Below are positions 1 through 7,821 of a stretch of DNA of 26,105 bases, in pieces (within the stretch, counting starts at the first letter, position 1; each line of letters begins with the position of its first letter). The notes under the pieces were generated by a model. It was not told where the DNA came from. It made no database searches and saw only the letters and a list, made by a program, of their open reading frames with translations. Position numbers and translations under genes: made by a program. Source of the stretch: Leptospirillum sp037442005 (GTDB lineage: Bacteria; Nitrospirota; Leptospirillia; Leptospirillales; Leptospirillaceae); assembly GCA_037442005.1 (NCBI GenBank), contig JBBIRA010000025.1, forward strand, positions 1 to 26,105. The letters are read 5' to 3'.

Positions 1-2
1 GG

Positions 3-788
3 CCGCTGGCGCGGATGACGCGCGAGGCATTGAGCTATATCCAGCGCAACTACCTGCGCGAGACCGTCATCAAGCACCCTGACCGCGCCGAAGCCACGCG
101 GATCTGGAACTTCCCCTACGCCGCCATCGAGGAAGCGTTGGTCAACGCGGTTTATCACCGCTCCTATGAGGAGCGTGAGCCGATTGAAGTGCGCATCAGC
201 AACGAAGAACTGCTCATTTTGAGCTTTCCCGGCCCAGATCGGTCGATCCGGCTGGAGGACTTTCAGGCGGGTCGTGTTGTCAGCCGACGCTACCGGAATC
301 GGCGGATTGGAGAGTTCCTCAAGGAACTGGAAATGACCGAAGGACGCTCCACCGGCATCCCGAAAATTCTAAAGGAAATGGCGGCCAATGGTTCGCCTGC
401 GCCGCTGTTTGAGACGGATGATGATCGACTCTCGTTCCTGATCAGGCTTCCGCGTCATCCCTTGGCGCTTGTTCCTGCAGTTGGTGGAAAGGAAGTTACC
501 GGGGAAGTTACCGGGGAAGTTACCGGGGAAGTTACCGGGGAAGTTACCGGGGAAGTCGTGCGACTTCTTCGGTCGATGGCTGGCGAGATGTCTCGCCAGC
601 AGATTCAAGAAGCATTGGCTCTGAAGCATGAAGATCATTTCCGTCATGCTTACCTGAAACCGGCTCTGACGCTTGGAGTGATCGAAATGATATTGCCCGA
701 CAAACCACGTAGCAGCAATCAACGCTATCGCCTGACCACTCTCGGGCAACGCTGGCTGGCTGTGCATTCTGATGGTGGCACAAGCTGA
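3..788 (+). CDS. COG2865-type ATP-binding regulator, C-terminal part (cut by left edge)
   Basis: The frame is open from base 3, so the gene starts outside the window; the first Met, at base 15, is internal. What remains is the GHKL-type ATPase half seen in COG2865 'putative transcriptional regulator/ATP-binding' proteins. The stretch around AIEEALVNAVYHRSYE is the N-box-like helix, followed by a beta-rich segment with the GRSTGIPKI turn. A low-complexity linker made of EVTG repeats joins it to a C-terminal winged-helix domain (about the last 80 residues, RQQIQEAL to YRLTTLGQRW). The N-terminal AlbA_2 DNA-binding domain expected in this family is missing only because of the window edge. These proteins occur widely in accessory regions and often sit beside toxin, Fic or restriction genes; the true role is not known. 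No gene follows in the same direction until 2711. Confidence 0.75.
   Translation, partial: PLARMTREALSYIQRNYLRETVIKHPDRAEATRIWNFPYAAIEEALVNAVYHRSYEEREPIEVRISNEELLILSFPGPDRSIRLEDFQAGRVVSRRYRNRRIGEFLKELEMTEGRSTGIPKILKEMAANGSPAPLFETDDDRLSFLIRLPRHPLALVPAVGGKEVTGEVTGEVTGEVTGEVTGEVVRLLRSMAGEMSRQQIQEALALKHEDHFRHAYLKPALTLGVIEMILPDKPRSSNQRYRLTTLGQRWLAVHSDGGTS
491..556 (+). repeat. 12-bp tandem repeat, five full copies plus a half copy
   Basis: The unit GGAAGTTACCGG is repeated without mismatch five times (491-550) and a sixth copy decays after GGAAGT. It lies in the coding frame of the COG2865-type gene and gives (EVTG)n between the ATPase and winged-helix domains. A change in copy number adds or removes four residues and never shifts the frame. 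Similar EVTG linkers occur in relatives of this family. Confidence 0.95.
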
Positions 789-1080
789 AATCCGGATACT
801 GAGCCATAACCCTTGAGTCGTTTCCGATTTTATCTGTCCACCTGTAACCGGTCACGACTGGTGGCAGATGACATCAGCAGAACAATGTGTGACGGTACTT
901 CTGACGGTCTTTTTCCGCATCACAAAACAACAACCCATTAACCACGCCACTGACAGCTCATGGTAAATTCTGAAACCGCCCTAGCGTCTCACCCTTCGAA
1001 AGGCCAAGAGACCGGAGTCAAAAACCGGAGGGGAACGCCCGAACGGATTGATTGACCGATGGGCATCCTGATCTCTCGCG
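789..1080. other. intergenic interval between convergent genes
   Basis: About 290 bases separate the end of the rightward COG2865-type gene from the end of the leftward HNH gene. I see no convincing ORF, tRNA or U-tract terminator. The short string CTCACCCTTCGAAA near 989 recurs near 5568 in another gene-free stretch, the only shared sequence I noticed. Confidence 0.5.
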
Positions 1081-2172
1081 TCAGTGACCGGAGTCGGCTC
1101 TTTCCGGACTGTTTACTCCCGACAGATAAGAATTGAGCGGTTCCAGACATTGTTCTGAAAGTGGCTCTTTCTGATGGTTCTGAACCCAGCCTAAGGCGCG
1201 ATTTCTCCAGGCGGAGTCATAAGCCCATCGGGCCACATTCACCGAACAGGAAAGATCCGGGAGGAAGCCCTTTGTTCTTTCGGAGAGGATCTGTCCAAAC
1301 CGGGCATTTCGTTCGACCCATCGGGCAAGATGGGGCTGTGCCGCCAGCATATCCGACTTACTTCTGTTGCAACCGGCATCGGCCAGGACGAAGTTATGCA
1401 AAAGATCGCGGGGGTACTTGGACCACGGGATAAAGTGGTCGACATCCGCCCCGGTAACGTCGCTGATTCTTTTCCCGCAATAAAAACAGCCACCCGACTG
1501 GATTTCGGACAACACCTCTTTCAGATCCACAAGGCTTGCCCGGGGCGTCCCGAACAGGAATGGCTCGAGCTCATCGCGACGACCGAGGATGTCGGCATTA
1601 TTCCGGTTCTCCCGGATATGTTTGACCCATCCGGACCGGGCCAGCTGCTGGATCAGCGGGTGAAACGTTCGAAGCAGAAAAACAACCCCGGGTTTTAATA
1701 CGATCCGCCCCTTAGGATTCGGATAGTCATAGAGAAAGGGGTCAACCCCCGTCTGCAGATACCGGACAGGATTCTTTTCAATATTACCGGCAATCTCTCC
1801 TGATACATGTTGCCAGTCCGGATGATTCAGGACTTGCGACCAGGTCGAGACCCCCTGATTGCGGATCTCGAGCAGACGGTTCACAACAAATGCCTGTTTG
1901 CCTTTGTTCTGGTAAAGAATCAGGGCAGAATCATGATCGCCTGCCACCGGATAAGGAATGGTCTGAGGCCAATACAGTTCAGCATATTTTTCGGCGATTT
2001 TTCTCGTGGAAATCGGATATTCACCTGTCCCGTCCCCCTCCGATTCGACCGCCAGATCGGACAGGGACATCAGCAATGCGAACTTGTAGGTTGCAGAAAA
2101 ACTGCTGTCTTCAAACAGGACCTGAAGACGACCAAGAAAGTCGATTTGCTCCTGGGGGCCGGGAGCGTTCAC
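1081..2172 (-). CDS. HNH endonuclease domain protein
   Basis: A 363-residue protein with a C-terminal HNH nuclease domain. C229-x2-C232 opens the zinc knuckle (GGCFYCGKRI), D245-H246 is the catalytic DH of DVDHFIPW, and C268-N269 closes it in ADAGCNRSKSDM. The roughly 200 residues before it (starting EQIDFLGRLQVLFEDSS) look like a helical specificity or partner domain that I cannot name, though I recall similar standalone HNH proteins. The frame is open much further upstream, but that part overlaps the preceding small membrane gene. The chosen start is the GTG at 2172, whose last two bases form the stop TGA of that gene (GTGA overlap), so the pair should be translationally coupled. Function is probably DNA or RNA cleavage; a defence role is possible but not shown. 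Confidence 0.75.
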   Translation of the reverse strand: MNAPGPQEQIDFLGRLQVLFEDSSFSATYKFALLMSLSDLAVESEGDGTGEYPISTRKIAEKYAELYWPQTIPYPVAGDHDSALILYQNKGKQAFVVNRLLEIRNQGVSTWSQVLNHPDWQHVSGEIAGNIEKNPVRYLQTGVDPFLYDYPNPKGRIVLKPGVVFLLRTFHPLIQQLARSGWVKHIRENRNNADILGRRDELEPFLFGTPRASLVDLKEVLSEIQSGGCFYCGKRISDVTGADVDHFIPWSKYPRDLLHNFVLADAGCNRSKSDMLAAQPHLARWVERNARFGQILSERTKGFLPDLSCSVNVARWAYDSAWRNRALGWVQNHQKEPLSEQCLEPLNSYLSGVNSPERADSGH

Positions 2173-2483
2173 CCGATGGGCATCCGGATCCCCACCTTGC
2201 GGGAGAGCCAGTCGAGGTCCGATCCCTTCTCCGTCGCCTTCGCCACAAATCCCCGGTTGATAAGATCCCTGATATAGAGCCTGTTGTAAAAGAACGGAAA
2301 AACAAATGAGGACACGCCGAAGGTCACGGCAAACAGCAAAAACATGATGATGGCCCATTTCCAGTCAGAGCGGAACAAAGGGGGAAAAAAGCCGAAAAAC
2401 ATCGTTGTCCAGGAAAATCCCACCGGCGCATTCCGCATCTCCCCGGTGTGGGGATTTTCAAAATAGATTGTGTCATAAGCCAT
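2169..2483 (-). CDS. small membrane protein, HrgC/DUF2628-like
   Basis: A 104-residue protein that starts with MAYDTIYFENPHTGEMRNA, followed by the FSWTTMFFGFFPPLFR motif and a second hydrophobic segment (about residues 43-66). It therefore has two membrane passes with a short hydrophilic tail. The motif order (NxxTGE, then FSWTTFFFG, then a W-rich turn) matches the HrgC/DUF2628 type of small bacterial membrane proteins, whose role is unknown. A strong Shine-Dalgarno (AGGAGG) precedes the ATG by about 5 bases. Its stop overlaps the GTG of the HNH gene by 4 bases. No other gene is joined upstream. Confidence 0.7.
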   Translation of the reverse strand: MAYDTIYFENPHTGEMRNAPVGFSWTTMFFGFFPPLFRSDWKWAIIMFLLFAVTFGVSSFVFPFFYNRLYIRDLINRGFVAKATEKGSDLDWLSRKVGIRMPIG

Positions 2484-2710
2484 CCCGTCCTCCTGCTGAA
2501 AAAACGTCCCGAACGGACACCCTCATCAACCATCGATCTCCGGAGAATATCATCAATCAAAAACCTGATAAAAGATAGAAGCTGGTGCGGTCATCGATGA
2601 TTGATCCAGGTTATGGATCATCCCGGTCAAACCCTGATATCCTTAAAGGGAACATGCAACCCCCGCCATGGGGGAGAACTCATAAAGTATAGGGAAAACA
2701 AGGAGAATCA

Positions 2711-3339
2711 ATGGGACAGCTTGAAGAGATCATTGAAGAAAAGACACCGTTGGGAGAAAAGGTGTGTCAGGCGATCCTGGCCAAAGCGAAGAAGCTTGGC
2801 GTCGCCGGAGATGAGTCATCGGTCGCCCCCTGGGGAAAGGCGCGGTTCACCCTGTCGAAAGATCCGTACAGCCAGGAAAACAGCCTGATCGGAATCTGGC
2901 AGAATGCGCTGGACATGGATTGCGGGAAAATTCTTTTTCATGGGGATGGAAGCGCCTATGCGGAGTTCGACATCCTGAAACCCCATCCCACCCTCCCCGG
3001 AATGCAGATCCTGGCCATCGAGGCCTGGCTGAAAAACGGAGAGGTCAAGACCGACCTTCAACTCATCCCTGATGTGGAAAGCGGGGTCGCTCATGGAGCG
3101 ACCCCGACAGCACCCCGGATGAACAGGAGGAAGCGCTTGAAATTTTCCGGCAGGCCATCGCCCGTGTCTATGCCGAACGGGAAAAGATGAAGCTTGAAAT
3201 GGAAGTCTGGTATGAGGATCATCCGGGGACATCCTTCCCGGGCACCCAGGCGCTGATCGAGCTCGATGACGAGTTGTCCGACCTCGACGACCGCTTCAAG
3301 GAGCTTTGGGATCAGGTCCACCGGAAACCCAACGGCTAG
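2711..3339 (+). pseudogene. unknown protein gene with a -1 frame disruption
   Basis: The first part (ATG 2711, MGQLEEIIEEKTPLGEKVCQ) reads cleanly to about residue 125 (DLQLIPDVESG). The amino-acid character then changes abruptly to a basic, proline-rich tail ending at 3190. In the frame one base back, a typical acidic helical sequence (DSTPDEQEEALEIFRQAI through VWYEDHPGTSFPG to the end KELWDQVHRKPNG, stop 3337-3339) runs from about 3106 with no start codon before 3187. The two halves look like one protein of about 208 residues. The break falls on a perfect 9-bp inverted repeat (3083-3105). I do not recognise the family. The gene is preceded by AAGGAG and ends 4 bases from the end of the convergent nitroreductase gene. 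A sequencing error would give the same picture. Confidence 0.55.
3083..3105. repeat. perfect 9-bp inverted repeat at the frame break
   Basis: GGGGTCGCT (3083-3091) and AGCGACCCC (3097-3105) are exact reverse complements around the 5-base loop CATGG. It lies inside the coding region exactly where the reading frame of the surrounding gene changes. No U-run follows, so it is not a typical terminator. Confidence 0.85.
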
Positions 3340-3343
3340 GAAT

Positions 3344-4996
3344 TCAGCCTTTTTCATAGGGCGGTCGGGTTTCAAGCCGGGAGTCGTCGACCGGATGCCC
3401 CACCGTAAAATGGTAAAGGCTCTGGAACTTGCGGTCTTTAAGTCCCAGAAACCGGTGCATTTCATCATCAAAGAAGCACCCGATGCCGGTTCCGCGCACT
3501 GAGGCCGCCTCCGCTTCAAGATACAGGCTTTGTCCCACCACTCCCGCCTCCCAGTGAAGCCACCGGTACCCGTGCGCTCCCTCCGCAAGCACCGGTAAGA
3601 ACTCCGCCAGCATGGCCACCGAGAAAAGCGACTGGGAGGCGATCTGCTGCCGGCAGCAGATCGTTTCCATGAGCCCCCGCCCGTCTCCCTTTAACAGGCA
3701 CCGGACCGGAAGATGCTCCGGTGCCCCCGGCACCTTTTCCCACAAAAAATCAGCCCTGAGCGCACGCCCAAGTTCGTCGGCCACCTCCGGATCCCGGGGC
3801 AGGAGGTAGCATCCCGGCTCCATCCCTTCGACGTTGTAGACAAAAAAGACCGGATGAATTTTAGGGCTCCAGGGAAGAAGATCGAAGGGGGGAATGGCGG
3901 GCCTTGGCAACAGACAATCAAGCATCCGGAAAAAATCGCTGGCGGGAAGCGGTGGGCCCTGGCGGTCAAACCGCTGGGCACTGCGTCGCTGCCGGGCGAT
4001 TGTCCCGAACGAAGACAGAGTCCGTGGCGGCAAAACCGGCGGAAGAGGCAAGTCCGGAGCCTTCCGGAGCCGAACCGTTCTCCCCTTCCGGGTCGCACCA
4101 TCCGCTTCATTGATGACATCCCAGCGCCGGTGTTCCGGACTGACCTCACTTCCTGTCCCCGTCCAGACCCCCTCTTCGGGAAGATCAGTAAACACAGAGG
4201 CATCGGGAGGAACCGCTTCCGGACCGACCCAGACAAGCGCTTCGGGCGCTTCCCGTTCCCGGAGAGGAAAGTCCTCCAGCCGGTCCACCCCCAGAAGACG
4301 GGCGAGCTCCTCATCTCCCCAGTCTTCCAGCAGAAGGGACTTCCATCCCAGCGCCGCCGCCGCGAAACGGATCGCCGCCAGGGCATGTCCCGTATCGTGC
4401 TGGCAATACCGGAAGGCCCGCTCACCGTATTTCCATGCCTCCCGCCAGTGAATTCCCGACAGCCCGACAAAAAACCCGCTGGAAGGCCAGAGATTCTTCC
4501 AGGACGGCCCCGGGGAAAAACGGCGCTCCAGCGCATGATCAAGACTGAGGTAATGATAGACACCTCCCGGAAGACCCGGGAGATCAGGGCAGATGAGATA
4601 GGCTTCCGTCGGGTGGAGGTTTCCGCTCGAGGGATTGATCCGGAGAGACCATCGGGCCCCGGGATAGGATTTCCAGGCGGAAAGGCCGAGCGAAACCTCG
4701 AAAAAAAGGGCTACGGATCTCCCGTCGACAGGGAGAGCGGGAAAGGGGAGTCCGGAAAACAGCTCGCGATAGGGCCGGTCGGGCATTCCCTCCAACAGGG
4801 GAAGAACGATCCGGTCGCTCCCGGAAAACCTTCGGAACGGATCCGGCTGGTCATCCCAGTCGAGAAATTCAGGGCCAATAGCAAACCCGTCGGTCCGGTG
4901 TCTGGTGCGCTCATGGTACCGGACGATCAGGTCGATGGCCTCCACCTCTTTGCCGGTTGCGGATCCCTCCCCGAAAGCCCCGTCTGTCTGTGTCAT
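3344..4996 (-). CDS. SagB-type dehydrogenase, tandem nitroreductase domains
   Basis: A 550-residue FMN-binding oxidoreductase with two nitroreductase-fold halves. The first spans about residues 95-270 (SLRINPSSGNLHPTEAYLIC, then YCQHDTGHALAAIRFAAAALGW). The second spans about 330-535 (ARQRRSAQRF, SQSLFSVAMLAEFLP, HWEAGVVGQSLYLEAEA, then GTGIGCFFDDEMHRFLGL). This is the tandem architecture of SagB/ThcOx family enzymes. In peptide pathways these oxidise azolines to azoles after a YcaO cyclodehydratase; stand-alone two-domain versions also exist with no known substrate. No YcaO, precursor peptide or leader protease is seen nearby. The ATG at 4996 has an AGGAAG Shine-Dalgarno about 6 bases upstream. 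The gene follows a NifO/ArsC-like gene after a 37-base gap, so the two are probably co-transcribed. Confidence 0.8.
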   Translation of the reverse strand: MTQTDGAFGEGSATGKEVEAIDLIVRYHERTRHRTDGFAIGPEFLDWDDQPDPFRRFSGSDRIVLPLLEGMPDRPYRELFSGLPFPALPVDGRSVALFFEVSLGLSAWKSYPGARWSLRINPSSGNLHPTEAYLICPDLPGLPGGVYHYLSLDHALERRFSPGPSWKNLWPSSGFFVGLSGIHWREAWKYGERAFRYCQHDTGHALAAIRFAAAALGWKSLLLEDWGDEELARLLGVDRLEDFPLREREAPEALVWVGPEAVPPDASVFTDLPEEGVWTGTGSEVSPEHRRWDVINEADGATRKGRTVRLRKAPDLPLPPVLPPRTLSSFGTIARQRRSAQRFDRQGPPLPASDFFRMLDCLLPRPAIPPFDLLPWSPKIHPVFFVYNVEGMEPGCYLLPRDPEVADELGRALRADFLWEKVPGAPEHLPVRCLLKGDGRGLMETICCRQQIASQSLFSVAMLAEFLPVLAEGAHGYRWLHWEAGVVGQSLYLEAEAASVRGTGIGCFFDDEMHRFLGLKDRKFQSLYHFTVGHPVDDSRLETRPPYEKG

Positions 4997-5033
4997 GGTC
5001 TTCCTTTCTGTTTCCTGTGATCAGCCGTTCTTC

Positions 5034-5396
5034 TCACCCGTTGTCCTGCTTTCGGATCCAGGCCGTGACCCCCTCCGGGTTGAATCCCGCCAGACGACCT
5101 TCCCGATACATCAAAAGAGGGCGCCGGATCAGAAGATGGTCTTCAAGCATCAGCCTCAGGGCTTCCACCTCCGTGACCCGTTCGGGAACGATCTCGCCCG
5201 ACTTCACACGGGGAGACGCCCTGTTGAACCATTCGGAGACCGGCCGCTGGCCAAAAAACGGTCGCAATGTTTCTTCTGTCCAGGGCTCCGACAACAGGTC
5301 CCGGACGTCTGGCTCATAACCCCACTCCCGGAGCGTTTCCTGCTGTCGGGCATTGTTCTGACATCCTGGCTTTTCATAGAACACGATCCGTCTCAT
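5034..5396 (-). CDS. ArsC/Spx-fold protein, nitrogenase-associated (NifO) type
   Basis: A 120-residue thioredoxin-fold protein of the ArsC/Spx superfamily. Single Cys12 sits in EKPGCQNNARQQ, where ArsC proteins have their catalytic CxxS/T motif. The later RPVSEWFNRASPRVKSG and LLIRRPLLMYREGRLAGF segments match the 'nitrogenase-associated protein' subgroup (TIGR01616, NifO). Members are found in many bacteria without nitrogenase, and no nif gene is seen here. Arsenate reductase activity is possible but unproven, as the Arg triad of ArsC is not clearly present. The start is the ATG at 5396 with GAGGAG about 9 bases upstream; a GTG at 5417 in the same frame would overlap that ribosome site. Confidence 0.75.
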   Translation of the reverse strand: MRRIVFYEKPGCQNNARQQETLREWGYEPDVRDLLSEPWTEETLRPFFGQRPVSEWFNRASPRVKSGEIVPERVTEVEALRLMLEDHLLIRRPLLMYREGRLAGFNPEGVTAWIRKQDNG

Positions 5397-6144
5397 CGAC
5401 AGAATCTCCTCTCTCACAAAGGATGGGTTGAATGGTCAGGGAATGATAGAGGATGCGGAGTGGTTCCTGCGCCGGAACAACCCACATGAAACGGTGAGGC
5501 TTTTTCTCACGGGACCGGAAGAGGCACCCGGCTGGTTTCATTTTCCACGATCATCACCTCCCGGAGCAACTCACCCTTCGAAACACTCACTTTGCCGATG
5601 AACACCTCCATTGCACGCTCCGGGCAAACACCGTAAAAACAGGCAACAGAAGGGAGATGAACGGAAGACTTCTTCCTTATTTTTCACCTTCTCTAAAGAG
5701 TCCACCCCGGACTGATTGCATGTATTCATCACCAGAGCCATTCTTTCTTCCACCCAACCGGAACCAGCCATCGATGAAATCACCAATCAGCCTTCATTTC
5801 GGGGTACTCCTGCGATTGGACTGGCTCCGACCGGGGGGTCCTTTTCCCACGCTCCGCTAACGGAAAACGTTTGCATGTGGATCTTGATACAGGAGACTTT
5901 TCCGGCTCCGGGCTTTCGGAACCGTCTCTCCATGGAGGAACGGTTCCCGCGAATCAAGAGATATACCCTGACCCTGAAGGTTCCTGACGCCACAACCTCT
6001 ATTGATCGAGTTAAAAAAACAGGCATAATGGGTTCGGAACAGAAAAACAGAAACCGCCACGGAGTCCTTCACCTAGCGATACGATCCCATTTGAAATAAA
6101 TTCATAATAGATCCTGGCTATCCTCTGGAGAGAACCCCGATCAA
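5397..6144. other. long interval without a convincing gene
   Basis: About 750 bases. ORFs on both strands are short, low in typical protein character and mutually overlapping. The best small candidate is rightward 5443-5601 (52 codons, starting MIEDAEWFLRRNN), which begins like a real acidic protein but decays into a Pro/Ser/His-rich end; it may be a remnant. It could hold the promoters of the leftward NifO-like gene and of the rightward gene at 6145. No terminator or RNA gene recognised. Confidence 0.4.
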
Positions 6145-7053
6145 ATGAGAGAGAAACCTTTGAGTCAACGTGGATTGAACGACCGGGGCATCGTCACCAT
6201 TATCGTCAGTATTCTCGCGATCCTCTTTTCCATGGGAACACTGCTGGCCGATGTCGTCCTCAATAAAGGCAGGAACCATAACCTGTTCCTGCATGACCTC
6301 CAGGTGGATCGCGACATCTTCCACAAAACACTCTTTCAGTTTGTGAAGCTCAGTTGCCTTGATCCTGATTTTTATCTTTCGGATCAATCGAAGGCTCGCT
6401 CCCGGTGCCGACACTTCACTATTCCCCAAACCGAAGGAATCCGACGAGAGCTCCTGCTCCAGAAATCAGAATTTTTGGAAGCACAGATCGAAAACGCACT
6501 GAGGGAAGTCCATGAGGACCCTTCCTCCAGCTTGACCCCCATTGACTTCAGAATTCTTGCAAAAGGCGAGCTTCTCCAGCTCAATTTTAAACAAGCCGAT
6601 ATTTACGTCCATCAAAGCATCGATGTATTGAACCATATTGAAAATGCATCCACTATCATCAACATAAGAAGACATATCCGGGCCAACCTCATGAAAGGGT
6701 GGTTATCCTTCATGGAACATGGGGAAGAGAACCAGAGCGGACGTCAGGACTTTGACCAGGCTATTTCCGAAGCCGACCAGGAGGAGGTTTCCGAGCAAGG
6801 TGAACGTCTCTATTATATTGTTTATATTCTCCAGTCCCGGGGATGCGCGGATGTTATCGCGGAAAGTCTCCACCATTCGATCAACCGGCAAGTTGCAGAA
6901 GATCAGAAGTTTTTCAGCGCATCAGAGACCATCCTGTCCAACAAGATCATCCGATACCCTCTCCTGACACCATTAAAGAACCAGCAAAAGACACTCGAAG
7001 CGTCCGGGCAGGTTCAACTGAACGCTTGCTATCTGTATTTCAGGATCCTATGA
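6145..7053 (+). CDS. membrane-anchored unknown protein, possibly 3'-truncated
   Basis: A 302-residue protein with one N-terminal membrane helix (about residues 17-37, GIVTIIVSILAILFSMGTL). The remaining soluble domain is mostly helical (residues 100-290) and has a weak TPR-like rhythm, for example LAKGELLQLNFKQADIYVHQ. I do not recognise a family. The helix would place the C-terminal domain at the membrane surface. A GGAGAG lies about 12 bases before the ATG, a weak ribosome site. Base composition is visibly more A/T-rich than in the neighbouring operons. The TGA stop (7051-7053) coincides with the start of an imperfect palindrome that borders a TnpB remnant, so the natural C-terminus may have been replaced by transposon sequence. 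Confidence 0.6.
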   Translation: MREKPLSQRGLNDRGIVTIIVSILAILFSMGTLLADVVLNKGRNHNLFLHDLQVDRDIFHKTLFQFVKLSCLDPDFYLSDQSKARSRCRHFTIPQTEGIRRELLLQKSEFLEAQIENALREVHEDPSSSLTPIDFRILAKGELLQLNFKQADIYVHQSIDVLNHIENASTIINIRRHIRANLMKGWLSFMEHGEENQSGRQDFDQAISEADQEEVSEQGERLYYIVYILQSRGCADVIAESLHHSINRQVAEDQKFFSASETILSNKIIRYPLLTPLKNQQKTLEASGQVQLNACYLYFRIL

Positions 7054-7089
7054 ACTACTCCCGCCAAGCTTACGCTATGGCGTGAGTTC
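7052..7089. repeat. imperfect palindrome, candidate right-end hairpin of an IS200/IS605 element
   Basis: GAACT (7052-7056) pairs with AGTTC (7085-7089), and inside it CGCCA (7062-7066) pairs with TGGCG (7078-7082). The two stems are separated by an asymmetric internal loop. It overlaps the last codon of the adjacent tnpB remnant. IS200/IS605 elements end in subterminal imperfect hairpins rather than inverted repeats, and the 3' end of tnpB usually lies at the right-end hairpin. Confidence 0.5.
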
Positions 7090-7285
7090 CGTGCTTCATC
7101 GCGGGCAAACCGCACCCGCTCCACACCTCGGACGGTTCCCGCCCGGAGCCGGACTCACCGGCTAATCTCGTTTCCAGCCATCGCAACAATACCCGTGCCG
7201 CATTTTCATCACGACCACAGGATGCGCCACAATGCGGGCACTGATGCTGCCGGTCCGAGAGCTTCTTTTTCTCGTCCGGCAACAT
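7070..7285 (-). pseudogene. tnpB: IS200/IS605 tnpB (OrfB) C-terminal remnant
   Basis: The 71-residue frame contains the hallmark TnpB C-terminus: LSDRQHQCPHCGASCGRDEN followed by AARVLLRWL, that is the second half of the zinc ribbon and the final RuvC Asp in RDENAA. The tail ending GLPAMKHGTHAIA is typical of one TnpB subgroup. The frame continues upstream of the Met (reading SGIQRMLPDEKKK), where the first CxxC knuckle of the ribbon should be but its cysteines are not intact. No RuvC I or II part, and no tnpA, can be found upstream to 7820, so the nuclease is dead. In intact elements this 3' end also encodes the guide (omega) RNA; whether any RNA is still made cannot be seen. Confidence 0.7.
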
Positions 7286-7821
7286 GCGTTGAATCCCACT
7301 GATCGGAACAGGACAAGGGAATCCCGCACTTTCCTGTCCCGGATAGCCCCCAGACAGTTTCCCGAAAAACCGGGGTGTTTCGAGTTGCTCCCTGGAAGAA
7401 TGCCAAGATGAAGTCCCTCTGATTCAACGGGAAACGGACAACACAATGACCAGACCGCCCAAGAAACTTCTTGAACGGGTTCAAACTGTTTGACCACATC
7501 TCTTCTTCCCCCCCTGTTTATCATCTGTCCACGAACAACACTCTCTTTTCCTCGTCGATATTCGCTTCTTTGACATGTTCAGGGAAGATAAGAAACGCCT
7601 GCACCCCTTTTTTCCCGAATCAACGGATTCAGTCCCTCCTGTCGGAAGAATGAAGATGAAGACTTGTCTTTTCGACTGCGGGAACGCATCCGGAAAAACA
7701 GGCGAAGGGAACCACCATTCCCCATGCCATACCCCCATGTCAGGAATTCCCGCATCCCCCGACTACATCTCAGGTACTGATTTCAGGAGTACAAACACAC
7801 CACCCTTCTCAGGAGGATTTC
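7286..7821. other. interval without a convincing gene, probably transposon debris
   Basis: About 535 bases between the tnpB remnant and the DUF302 gene. ORFs on both strands are short and none resembles a known family. On the minus strand the part up to about 7500 could be scrambled tnpB sequence, because frames break repeatedly upstream of the zinc ribbon, but no motif proves it. The promoter of the DUF302 gene should lie in the last 100 bases. Confidence 0.35.

Noticed and set aside
491..556. CRISPR-like array
   Set aside because: Units are contiguous without spacers and lie in a coding frame.
369..767. Leftward frame with a FPGN repeat opposite the EVTG repeat
   Set aside because: It is only the antisense reading of the 12-bp repeat; the rightward frame matches a known domain layout.
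3071..3105. Programmed -1 ribosomal frameshift signal
   Set aside because: No X-XXY-YYZ heptamer in the needed frame precedes the stem; mutation or sequence error is simpler.
3713..5020. 435-codon rightward open frame opposite the nitroreductase gene
   Set aside because: It is antisense to a clear two-domain nitroreductase, rich in Pro/Arg/Gly with no domain; a shadow of high-GC coding.
5571..6099. Several short ORFs in the long gap
   Set aside because: They overlap each other on both strands, have weak start signals and no domain or typical residue pattern.
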